From assembly GCA_007133615.1 (NCBI GenBank), contig SLMJ01000262.1, forward strand, positions 1 through 33,917: a DNA stretch of 33,917 nt, read 5' to 3'. Positions 1 through 8,719 of this stretch are shown here, piece after piece. The position numbers were made by a program, and so were the translations under genes. Every line of letters begins with the position of its first letter. Positions within the stretch are counted from its first letter, which is position 1. This DNA comes from Thermomicrobiaceae bacterium. Lineage in GTDB: Bacteria > Chloroflexota > Chloroflexia > Thermomicrobiales > Thermomicrobiaceae. The notes under the pieces were generated by a model. The model did not search any database. It saw only the letters and a list, made by a program, of their open reading frames with translations, and had not been told where the DNA came from.

Positions 1-1
1 C

Positions 2-61
2 ATCATGGGGAACACGCGTAACGTGGTTGACCCGCAGGGCTGGATTCAGGGTAAGAACTAG
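2..61 (+). CDS. 3' end of an unidentified CDS (partial at left edge)
   Basis: Open frame from the edge reads IMGNTRNVVDPQGWIQGKN then TAG at 59-61, followed by a strong hairpin at 107-143. Too short to identify. Confidence 0.4.
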   Translation: MMGNTRNVVDPQGWIQGKN

Positions 62-106
62 CGAGACGTATCCGGCAACCGATCAACGCAAGCAACATCT
101 TTGAGG

Positions 107-143
107 TCCCGGGTGGACGGAACACGACTTCCGTCCCCCGGGA
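107..143. terminator. Bidirectional terminator-like hairpin between convergent genes
   Basis: tcccgggtggacggaa (107-122) pairs with ttccgtcccccggga (129-143): about 15 bp with one bulged base and a 6-nt loop. Confidence 0.55.
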
Positions 144-170
144 TCCACTTGTGTCGGCCCCGGTGCCGGG

Positions 171-1025
171 TCAGGAGGCAAGTATGAGCAGCACCAGGTT
201 GGCAACCGAGTGGGCGGCGATGACAGCCAGCAGCGACCCCGTAACATACCTGACGTATCCGAAATACAACGATACGCCGAAGATGAACCAGACATTGAGA
301 ATCGAGCCATGGCCAGTGTGCATCACGGCGAACAGGACGCTCACCAGAACGATCCCACCGGTGGTCCCCAGTGCAGCCATCGCGGCAGTCTGCAGCACGC
401 CACGAAAGACGACTTCTTCAACGACGCCGGTACCCAGAATCAGGATGCTTCCAAACAGAACGAGTTGCCCTGTTGTAGATGCTTCCACAGTTATCACCTG
501 ACCGATAAGACTGAACTCGGCCATGCCGATCACGACGCCGGTTGAAATCACAATGATCGTCAGCAACCAGCCCGCGCCGGTCGGCAGTTGCAGGCCGATC
601 TGCCGTCGAGAGAACCCCAGCACCCGGACGGCGGTAATCGCCGCCGCCAGTGGAGGAAGCCCCGCCAGGACGTACCACCATTCGAGGCTGACTGCTCCAA
701 GCGGGAGTCCGAGAGACACAATCCGAATCAGCGGTACCAGTGAGATCGAGAGCCAGAGCGCCATGGCCTTCGGGCGCGGTTCGATCGCTCCGTGAAAGAT
801 AGATGCCGTGAACACCAGCAGATGAATTGACAGCCCGAGCAATGGGCTCGCATACGTTGTCAGTACCTCAGCACAACCGATTGCAATAGCGTACAGGATT
901 GCGAGTTGAACGACTGAAATCGATCTCAACGCCTCCATAGTGCCGACTCTCGTCCCGACGTAGGTAACACGTTGGGCCGGCAGTGATTCCTTCTCAATTG
1001 GTTCTTGTACGGACAACGGGCGCAT
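171..1025 (-). CDS. CPBP family intramembrane metalloprotease (Abi/CAAX-like)
   Basis: Multi-TM protein with EEVVFRGVLQ (EExxxR-type motif), FAVMHTGHGS and a C-terminal HSVANL segment, as in CPBP proteases. Confidence 0.8.
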   Translation of the reverse strand: MRPLSVQEPIEKESLPAQRVTYVGTRVGTMEALRSISVVQLAILYAIAIGCAEVLTTYASPLLGLSIHLLVFTASIFHGAIEPRPKAMALWLSISLVPLIRIVSLGLPLGAVSLEWWYVLAGLPPLAAAITAVRVLGFSRRQIGLQLPTGAGWLLTIIVISTGVVIGMAEFSLIGQVITVEASTTGQLVLFGSILILGTGVVEEVVFRGVLQTAAMAALGTTGGIVLVSVLFAVMHTGHGSILNVWFIFGVSLYFGYVRYVTGSLLAVIAAHSVANLVLLILAS

Positions 1026-1283
1026 GCTTGCCAGTCCATTTCAAGTGGCGATCTGAGGCGTTTCGCGGGGTTCCAGCTCCCGGCGATATCGAGTCTATCG
1101 AGAGCCAGCATGTGGATTGTGTCAACGCGATTCGCGACGAATGACGATCCGTTCAGAATGGGCAAATGCCTCTAGTATCTGGTTTCTGTCTGCTCCTATA
1201 CTGTTAAGTACGGAACACCGTTAGTACGGCGGCAAATGTCTGGATGGTCCGGACACGGGCACCCGAGAAATGAGAGCCGTCAG

Positions 1284-1523
1284 ATGTCCTCCTCAGTTAC
1301 CGATACGACCGTGAGCACGATAAGTGGAATCCAACTCGCCGGCGCGTTCGGTTTGTTGCTTGTGCTGGCGATGATTGCGTTCTTCGTCTTGAAGGAGATT
1401 GTAGATACCAGTTCTGGTGTGCAATCGCAGAACTGGAGTGGAGCACTGCGGATCGCCACCGTTCCGTTCGTGCTCGCGTTTGCGATCATCCTGGTGATCA
1501 ACGTGGCGTTCTCGCCTCACTGA
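1284..1523 (+). CDS. Small two-TM membrane protein, unknown function
   Basis: About 79 aa from ATG 1284 (MSSSVTDTTVSTISGIQLAGAFGLLLVLAMIAFFVLKE...FVLAFAIILVINVAFSPH); two hydrophobic helices; followed by a terminator-like hairpin. Confidence 0.6.
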   Translation: MSSSVTDTTVSTISGIQLAGAFGLLLVLAMIAFFVLKEIVDTSSGVQSQNWSGALRIATVPFVLAFAIILVINVAFSPH

Positions 1524-1581
1524 TACAGGCGGAAAGTCTTCCACGATTCGCAGCAGTTGACTGTCACCTGAACGAGCATTG

Positions 1582-1619
1582 AACCCCGGCGGGTAGATCG
1601 CAATCATACCGCCGGGGTT
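1582..1619. terminator. Bidirectional terminator-like hairpin
   Basis: aaccccggcgg (1582-1592) is the exact reverse complement of ccgccggggtt (1609-1619). Lies between convergent genes. Confidence 0.55.
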
Positions 1620-1644
1620 ATACGTCTCCACTGAGTTCCGGTCA

Positions 1645-2391
1645 CTAGATCGGAAGAGGGTTGTCGGGACTGGTGTCCCTGGCACTGGAAGATTCAGCTT
1701 GCGGTCTGAACACGTACCCCAGGCCCCGGGCAGTGCGAATATACGTCGGACTGGCCGGATCTGGTTCGATCTTGTTCCGAAGCCGCCGGATGTATACGTC
1801 AACGCGGTTCGAATCACCAACGTAATCGTATCCCCAGATTCGCTCAATGAGTGATTCGCGACTCATAACAATGCCGCTGTTCCTCATCAGGCATTCTATG
1901 AGACGCATCTCAGTCGGGGCGAGTTCAACCTGGTCAACCGCAGAACTGGAGTAGGTGAAGGTGCTGACCGAAAGTTCCGAGTCGCCGACTCGCACTAACG
2001 ATCCGAGCGCTTGCTGATCGGTACTACGATACCGGCGGATGAGTGACTCAACGCGCGCAATCAACTCTGACGGTTCATACGGTTTGACAATATAGTCATC
2101 GGCACCAACATGAAACCCGTTTACCTTGCTCGATACATCATTCTTCCCGGTAACGAATACAACGGGTCCGGTGTACCGGCGCGCTCGAAGTTCAGAACAG
2201 ACTTCGAAACCGTTTGCTCCCGGAAGATTCACATCCAGTAGCACGAGGTCAGTCTCGCGACCCACGATCTCGTGATAAGCCTGGTTTGCAGAAGCGGCCG
2301 ATGAAACATCATATCCTTCTTCCGAAAGGACGTACGAAAGGATCTTGGCCGCGAACTTCTCGTCTTCAACCACCACGATTCGTTTAGACAT
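1645..2391 (-). CDS. OmpR/PhoB-family response regulator
   Basis: MSKRIVVVEDEKFAAKIL..., phosphoacceptor region LVLLDVNLPG, IVKPYEP, winged-helix LAPTEMRLIECLM...SRESLIERIWGYDY...VDVYIRRLRNKIE...RTARGLGYVF. Start placed at ATG 2391 rather than the longer ORF start. Confidence 0.95.
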   Translation of the reverse strand: MSKRIVVVEDEKFAAKILSYVLSEEGYDVSSAASANQAYHEIVGRETDLVLLDVNLPGANGFEVCSELRARRYTGPVVFVTGKNDVSSKVNGFHVGADDYIVKPYEPSELIARVESLIRRYRSTDQQALGSLVRVGDSELSVSTFTYSSSAVDQVELAPTEMRLIECLMRNSGIVMSRESLIERIWGYDYVGDSNRVDVYIRRLRNKIEPDPASPTYIRTARGLGYVFRPQAESSSARDTSPDNPLPI

Positions 2392-2891
2392 AGATGCACC
2401 CCGTTCCGAATTAAGTGACGAGTACCCGTGGACACACCAGCCAGCGTGACCTGTCCATCCGTCGTGTTCGGAACCCGTGGGCCGCCCCAACCAGCTTACC
2501 GACCCCTGGTCCCCATACCCGGTGTGTATGGCGCGGTGTCCAGTATAACTTCTAGCTGCTCAGATGTAAACAACGTAAGCAGGTCAAGTTGTACCAAAGC
2601 CATGATTGCCTCTTACGCCGCAAGTACATCATGTCATGCCAGCGATTCAGCTTATGAGCATTGGAATCTTGAATATGCTCGCCTGACCGGGTGGGGATCA
2701 GCTTCGTGCTCCTCGTTCGGAGGATGAATGACCACTTCGTCATTTCAGTTGTTCGCCAACCACATTCATACGTCACCACTCAGCGCTGTACTGTAAACGG
2801 GTCGAGTAATCCATCGTTACGCGCGCACTGCGCAATTGCCGTTAAGCGGTCTCCGGGCGTGATCCGGTGGATTGGGTGAACGGAGGAGCAA

Positions 2892-3737
2892 ATGGAACGG
2901 CAGGATACAACATCAATGGTGTCGGTCGTAATTCCCGCCTTCAACGAGTCTGACCGTATCCGGGGATCGATCATCGAAGTTTGCGGTGTCCTGGAGGCGA
3001 TCTGCGCCACACCAGACTGGGAAGTCATCGTGGCCGATGACGGGAGTACTGACGCCACAGCGACGATTGTCCGCGAGCTAATGACGCTCGAACCCAGGCT
3101 GTCGCTGCTTTCGTTACCGCACCGGGGAAAAGGGGCAACTGTTCGCTCGGGAATCCTGGCGGCGAATGGCGAGAAGATTCTGTTTTCAGATGCCGATCTC
3201 GCGACCCCAATGCGGGAGGCCGCTCGTCTCTTTGCCGAACTCGAAGCAGGCGCCGACGTCGCAATCGGCTCTCGTGCGGCTCCAGGAGCGCAACGCCTGG
3301 GCGAACCGTTCTACCGGGAAGCGATGGGAGCAGTCTTCCGTTCTCTTGTCCATCTTCTGCTCCTCAGTGATTTTTGCGACACGCAATGCGGGTTCAAAGC
3401 CTTCTCCCGACGTGCCGCGCATGACGTGTTTTCCCGACTCACTCTGCACACCGACGATTCGCCCGTGATCACACACGCTGCCGTAACGGCGTTCGACCTC
3501 GAGGTTCTGTACCTTGCCGTCCACCTGGGGTATCGGGTGAGAGAAGTACCGGTGGAATGGCATTACGGGGCGGGATCGAAAGTCAATCCGCTTCGCGACA
3601 GCCTCGCATTGCTTCGAGATGTCCTGGAGATCCGTTCACGAGTACGCCGCGGGGTGTACGACCTCGTCCCTGATCTGCCAATCACAGATCCAGCTTCTCC
3701 GCTACCGCTAAAGGATGATCCGCATGTCGCTGGATAG
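2892..3737 (+). CDS. GT2 glycosyltransferase, dolichyl/polyprenyl-phosphate glycosyltransferase-like
   Basis: VSVVIPAFNESDRI, VIVADDGSTDAT, PHRGKGATVRSGILAANGEKILFSDADLATPM, CGFKAFSRRAA. Preceded by cggagg RBS. Confidence 0.92.
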   Translation: MERQDTTSMVSVVIPAFNESDRIRGSIIEVCGVLEAICATPDWEVIVADDGSTDATATIVRELMTLEPRLSLLSLPHRGKGATVRSGILAANGEKILFSDADLATPMREAARLFAELEAGADVAIGSRAAPGAQRLGEPFYREAMGAVFRSLVHLLLLSDFCDTQCGFKAFSRRAAHDVFSRLTLHTDDSPVITHAAVTAFDLEVLYLAVHLGYRVREVPVEWHYGAGSKVNPLRDSLALLRDVLEIRSRVRRGVYDLVPDLPITDPASPLPLKDDPHVAG

Positions 3738-5058
3738 TAGTGCCGATCGAACGACCAGCTCCAGCGCCGGCAGGCTGACAATCAACGGAGTCACTGGCCG
3801 ACTCGCTGCTTCGCTACGATCACTCGCCCAGAGAATGACAACCCTTCACGTTTTCATTGCCCTGTTCGTTGTCGCCTTCCTGTTCCGGGCGGTCTACTCG
3901 CTGATTGCTGCGACGGTGGACCCGATAATGGGCGGTGACCCGCTGATGGGTGACGCCGCGTCGTACGATCGCATTGCGCGAAGCCTGATGGCTGGAGGCG
4001 GATACGGAGAAGTCCCGGGCGAGCCGTCAGCGTTCTGGCCGCCGCTGTATCCGGCGTTTCTTGCTGGACTGTATTCGATCGCCGGATATGAACTCCTTAC
4101 GGCGCGCCTGGTGAATTCAGCATTTGGAGCCCTGGTTCCGATCCTCGTTTACCTGATCGCGATCCGGCTGTTCGATCGCCGGGTGGCGCTTGTTGCCGCC
4201 GTCGGTTCGGTATTCTATCCACTGTTCATCGTCCTGGGCTCATGGGTGATCCCGGACGGCCCCTACATCGTTTTCGTGTGCCTGATCGTGCTGCTCATGC
4301 TGGAGATTCAGGAGCGGCCGCGTGCGTCGATGTATGTCGCACTTGGTGTGACGCTTGGACTGGCATATCTGCTGAAACCTGTGACCGCCTTCTTTCTGCC
4401 GTTCATGATCCCGTGGTTTCTACTGTCTCTGAGAAGTGTTCCAGTTCGGCACCGTTGGATAGCCGGAATCACGACGGCCCTCGTGCTGGCCGCGGTTCTA
4501 ACACCCTGGACGGTCCGGAATCTGGTGGTGCTTGGTGATCCAATTGTTGGCTCGGCGAATGGTGGATATACGTTCTATGGGGCAAACAACCCGGACGCGT
4601 TCGGCGGGCATTACGAGCACTTTCCCGAGCGAATCCCGGAGATGTCTGAGGGCGAAGAACAGATGCATTTCTATCGGCTTGGAGTGGAGTGGATCCGGAA
4701 TGACCCGGCAGCGTTTCTGTCCGTTCAGGTCCAGAAGTTTCAACGTCTTGCCTCTCCGCTGTCCATTTCCAGCAGTCCGCAGGATCTGACGGTTCCCGGG
4801 GAGCGGATCGTCCGATTCTCCTACACGATCTTCCTTCTGCTCGCGTTTTCCGGCCTGGTGATCGCATCCCGACACCTGCGCCGCAACGGTCTACTCCTCA
4901 TTCCGTTGCTGGCTGTCCTTGCGAGTACTGCCGTCTTCTACGGGGACGCGCGCTATACCATGCCGGCAGTCCCGGTATTGCTGATCTGGGCGGCCGTTGC
5001 GCTTGTCCTGGTATGGGATCGATTAAGGCGCTCCAGAGAGTCTCATCTCGGTTCCTGA
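3724..5058 (+). CDS. ArnT/PMT-like (GT39 family) membrane glycosyltransferase
   Basis: Multi-TM protein with the GT-C-type N-terminal motif GDAASYDRIARSLMAGGGYG...FWPPLYPAFLAGLY. ATG 3724 follows AAGGA at good spacing (ATG 3715 also possible). Overlaps the upstream GT2 stop. Confidence 0.88.
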   Translation: MSLDSSADRTTSSSAGRLTINGVTGRLAASLRSLAQRMTTLHVFIALFVVAFLFRAVYSLIAATVDPIMGGDPLMGDAASYDRIARSLMAGGGYGEVPGEPSAFWPPLYPAFLAGLYSIAGYELLTARLVNSAFGALVPILVYLIAIRLFDRRVALVAAVGSVFYPLFIVLGSWVIPDGPYIVFVCLIVLLMLEIQERPRASMYVALGVTLGLAYLLKPVTAFFLPFMIPWFLLSLRSVPVRHRWIAGITTALVLAAVLTPWTVRNLVVLGDPIVGSANGGYTFYGANNPDAFGGHYEHFPERIPEMSEGEEQMHFYRLGVEWIRNDPAAFLSVQVQKFQRLASPLSISSSPQDLTVPGERIVRFSYTIFLLLAFSGLVIASRHLRRNGLLLIPLLAVLASTAVFYGDARYTMPAVPVLLIWAAVALVLVWDRLRRSRESHLGS

Positions 5059-5073
5059 TCTTCGTTCAACAGA

Positions 5074-5113
5074 AGGCCTTTGCTGATCGCTGATAATGAT
5101 CACGCAAAGGTCT
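5074..5113 (+). terminator. Possible terminator-like hairpin after the GT39 gene
   Basis: aggcctttgc (5074-5083) pairs with gcaaaggtct (5104-5113), including one G-U pair; long loop, T-rich downstream (gtttctt). Confidence 0.35.
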
Positions 5114-5461
5114 GTTTCTTGCGGTGAGTCAGGCTCTTCGGGCGACGAGCAGCCTGGCATTCAGGCTGGGCGCCAGAATGACTCTGAAACAACGCGAGGC
5201 GCGGAAGGCTTCAATCGCGTGTACTGGCTAGTGATCGCTGGTGCAGTTGACATCATTCGCAGAAGATGCACAATACGATAGTATTCGGTTCACTCGTCCA
5301 GGTTGCAGACCGGTGCAACCGACACAGTCGTACCGCGGATCCTGAATCCTGACCTGGAGCTTCACGGCACACCATCACGCTCTCCCGGGTTTCGGTACAG
5401 GACCATTCCGGTAATCGAGTCCGGAACCTGTCCAGGTTCTGGCATCGGGAAGGTCTCGCTG

Positions 5462-6241
5462 ATGCCGCGACCAAGGAAGACACGGGAGCACGCCTCGACC
5501 CCGTTACGACGCGATCGCTCAGCTCAGGACACCGATCTCGAGCAGCTCGCGCAATTCATTTCACATGAGCTTCGGAACCCCATTAGTACCCTTCAAGCAT
5601 TTCTTACGATTCTTCTCCGCGAACAGACCGGGCCGCTGAATGACGTACAGCGCGATTTCGTCTCTTCAATGCTATCCATCAGCCACCGACTCGAGCGGCT
5701 CAGTGACGACATCCGGGTGGCGTTTGCTGATGGTTCCGAGGTTTCCGTGCAACCGTCGATGGTGGATGTCCGGGCGGTGGTCGAGTCCTGCCAGCGCGAA
5801 GTGTCATCGATCGTGCATTCTGACGGTCTGAGCATCGAGCTAGACATCGATAACATGCGTGACTGGACGATGACCCAGGATCCCGTTCGTCTGGCGCAGA
5901 TCGCGTCCAACCTGTTAGAGAATGCGGTCCGACATTCGCCGGATGAGGGCACAGTCAGGCTTGCGCTCCGTCAGAGTACGTCCAGATTGTTTCTGGTTGT
6001 GGAAAACGAGTCGTATCAGGATCTGTCAGAGAGTGATCTCGAGGCGTTGTTTGCCCCCTATGCTCGGGGCTCGTCTGCTTCCACTCGCCATCCGGGGGGA
6101 TCAGGGCTTGGTCTCGCGGTGGTCACACATCTCGTCGCCGCACTTAGAGGACGGATTGTGATACGCGCGGGCAAAGGTCGTGTGTCGATTGGAATTGTTC
6201 TTCCCCGAAGCATACCCGGTGAATCTGGCGCGGGGGAGTGA
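5462..6241 (+). CDS. Soluble sensor histidine kinase (HisKA + HATPase_c), no obvious sensor domain
   Basis: H-box FISHELRNPISTLQ, N-box SNLLENAVRHSPDEG, G-box GGSGLGLAVVTHLV. Start inferred at ATG 5462; the ORF is open to 5303 but that extension shows no recognisable domain. Confidence 0.9.
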   Translation: MPRPRKTREHASTPLRRDRSAQDTDLEQLAQFISHELRNPISTLQAFLTILLREQTGPLNDVQRDFVSSMLSISHRLERLSDDIRVAFADGSEVSVQPSMVDVRAVVESCQREVSSIVHSDGLSIELDIDNMRDWTMTQDPVRLAQIASNLLENAVRHSPDEGTVRLALRQSTSRLFLVVENESYQDLSESDLEALFAPYARGSSASTRHPGGSGLGLAVVTHLVAALRGRIVIRAGKGRVSIGIVLPRSIPGESGAGE

Positions 6242-6584
6242 TTCCCAGATTGCGAGCAGCGCCCGATCACTGCCTACCTGAACTACGCGAGATCCGGGTA
6301 GCGAAAGTGAGCGGGCAATCTCGCGGATAGTCTCTGGTCGACCGTCAAGCACCACAACCTGACCAGAGTCCGTCCAATGCTCCGCGAATGTAAGATGGTT
6401 TATACGACCCCGCTTCGCGGTCACGATATGCAACTTTCCAGGTGTTCCCGACAGTTTCCGGATTCTCGCCAGATCTAGTGGTTGTGTCGGGACCTAACTG
6501 CTGAAAGTATGTGTCAAGGTTATGAATCGGAGTCACGAACCGATCAATATGAACCTGACGAGTTTCCCAGTAACTGAAGGCTGG

Positions 6585-7532
6585 CTAACCGTCTTGTTCC
6601 AGGGAGTCAACGTTGATTGTCAGATGTCGATGCACTTCGTCACGTCCCTGACTGTAGAGTTCGATTCTGAACGTGCCGTATGTGAGACCTTCCGGCATCT
6701 TCCAGCTAATAGCTTCTGCGTGGGTTGCGCCGGATTCGACCAATAGCGAACTTGATTCTGCGATCGGGCGGCGTTGGGCGGAATCTGCATCCGTCTCGAC
6801 GACAAGGACGAAGTACGTCTGAACGTCGTCAGAGCCGTTGTGGATTCCGAGATTCACCGCAACGTCGCCGCGTGGTTCCACTGCGTACGGATAGTCTCTC
6901 GCTTCTCCTTCACTCCCGAGAATAAAGAACTCGGTATCGAGTTGTTCTGATCGACTGATACTCGACATGACAACGGCGACGAGGAGAAATGCCACCAGCA
7001 AGCTCACAGTGATGGGCACGATCCTGTTGCTCAGCGATCCACCGGATCTGAAATTAACCCCGAATGCTGCCGGAGTCATCTTGTCGGCCGCTTGCTCGAC
7101 ACTCCGATACAGACCGATCGCGATCCAGAAAATGGTCCAGACGGCGAGGGCCGGTAACGTCGATTCTGGCGATATTGCAATACCGGAGAACTCCAGCAAC
7201 AGTGCGACCATCGGGATGATCGCGATGCTGATCCCGAATCCAATGCCGATACCGTACATCCCGGTTGCTTCTATTCGGCCGACGAAGAGCGCCCTCGCGG
7301 TCGCGTAACCAGGAAGCAGAAGCACGAGGGCGATCCCGAGCGGAATGCGGATGTATGCAAAGGGCACGTGCGGCAGCAGAGGCAGAATGATCGCCGAACC
7401 AACGATGATGGTCCAGATCGGCTCATGGAGAAACACGAGGCGCAGTCGTGTGAGCACCGATGGGCCGATCGGCTCAACGAGCGGGCTCTCGAAGCTCTGT
7501 TCGCTGGATCTCGTATGCGGGTCAGTCTGCAT
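6585..7532 (-). CDS. DUF1616-like membrane protein
   Basis: N-terminal TM region ...LGIALVLLLPGYATARALF...GIGIGFGISIAIIPMVALLLEFSGI resembles DUF1616; C-terminal extracytoplasmic segment. Confidence 0.75.
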   Translation of the reverse strand: MQTDPHTRSSEQSFESPLVEPIGPSVLTRLRLVFLHEPIWTIIVGSAIILPLLPHVPFAYIRIPLGIALVLLLPGYATARALFVGRIEATGMYGIGIGFGISIAIIPMVALLLEFSGIAISPESTLPALAVWTIFWIAIGLYRSVEQAADKMTPAAFGVNFRSGGSLSNRIVPITVSLLVAFLLVAVVMSSISRSEQLDTEFFILGSEGEARDYPYAVEPRGDVAVNLGIHNGSDDVQTYFVLVVETDADSAQRRPIAESSSLLVESGATHAEAISWKMPEGLTYGTFRIELYSQGRDEVHRHLTINVDSLEQDG

Positions 7533-8709
7533 TGACCGATTTCCTGTCCTGGTGCTGGATTACCGTCGACTCGCATCGTGCCCTGGTCGCCGCAACTCGT
7601 TCGTAGTGCGCCATCGTCTGCTGCGCAGTGGCATCCCAGTTGAATGCTGATGCCCTGTTGATACCCGCATTCGTGAGAGCCTCATGAAGCGCTGGATCGC
7701 CCAGAACATGGCCTATCGCCGCGGACATTTCGCTGACGTCGTAGGGATCTACCAGAATTGCGGCGTTCCCGGCGACTTCGGGCATGGACGAGATGTTCGA
7801 GGTGATCACTGGGGTTCCGCAGGCCATTGCCTCCAGCACGGGAAGTCCGAATCCCTCATACAGTGACGGGAACAGAAACGCGGTCGCACCCCGATAGATG
7901 CCCGGGAGATCCTCGTCGGGAACGTAACCCGTGAACTTGACAACTCGCTGAAGTACCGGATCCTCCATCACGTGGTCGATAGCTTCCGCTTTCCACTGGC
8001 GCTTTCCGGCGATAACAAGCGCGTACTCCGGATGATCACGATATGCCAGCCGGAACGCCTGGAGCATGCGCGCAATGTTCTTTCGACCGTTGAGCGCTCC
8101 GACGTAGAGCACATACGGAGAGCTGATGCCGTAACGCTGGCGAAGCGTCTGATCATCAGTTCCCAGTCCTCTGCCGGTGAACTGTCGCCCCACGCCTTCG
8201 GGAATCACGGCGACGTCAATATCATCGAGGTTCAGATCGCGGGTGAGATCCTCCTTTGAGGTGTTGCTCACCGTGATCACCGAATCCGTCCGCCTCAGCG
8301 CTATCGGCAGGAACCATCGATAGCGCCAGTTGTCCAGTCGGTTGTGCGATTCTGGCTGAACAAACGGGAATGCATCATGGAGTGTGACCACGCGGCCTGT
8401 TCGCCTCGGAAGAGCCAGGAAAGGCGCAATTCCATTGGGATCATGGATCATGTCCAGCTTCAGATCGTGGGCGGCTCGCCCGATCAGAAGGTTTCCCGCG
8501 GACATCAGCGCAGGCAGCGTGCGACAACCGGGAAGGTTTCTGACAGCACAATGGTTCGCCAGATCTGGATCAAGGGTCTGTTCGGTCGAGAGTATGGTGA
8601 TTTCGTGCCCATGCGTATCCGCGAGGATTGCGAGCAGCAATTCTTTCGCGTATCTGCCGATACCCGTGGGTGCGCGGTCGAGTCCATATGTCAGATAGCC
8701 AATGCGCAT
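7522..8709 (-). CDS. GT4 family glycosyltransferase
   Basis: [65 protein letters not shown]. Confidence 0.94.
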   Translation of the reverse strand: MRIGYLTYGLDRAPTGIGRYAKELLLAILADTHGHEITILSTEQTLDPDLANHCAVRNLPGCRTLPALMSAGNLLIGRAAHDLKLDMIHDPNGIAPFLALPRRTGRVVTLHDAFPFVQPESHNRLDNWRYRWFLPIALRRTDSVITVSNTSKEDLTRDLNLDDIDVAVIPEGVGRQFTGRGLGTDDQTLRQRYGISSPYVLYVGALNGRKNIARMLQAFRLAYRDHPEYALVIAGKRQWKAEAIDHVMEDPVLQRVVKFTGYVPDEDLPGIYRGATAFLFPSLYEGFGLPVLEAMACGTPVITSNISSMPEVAGNAAILVDPYDVSEMSAAIGHVLGDPALHEALTNAGINRASAFNWDATAQQTMAHYERVAATRARCESTVIQHQDRKSVNAD

Positions 8710-8719
8710 GGTTGTGGTC

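Noticed and set aside
5303-5461. N-terminal extension of the histidine kinase ORF
   Set aside because: No domain or coding-like pattern; ATG 5462 gives a sensible start just before the HisKA domain.
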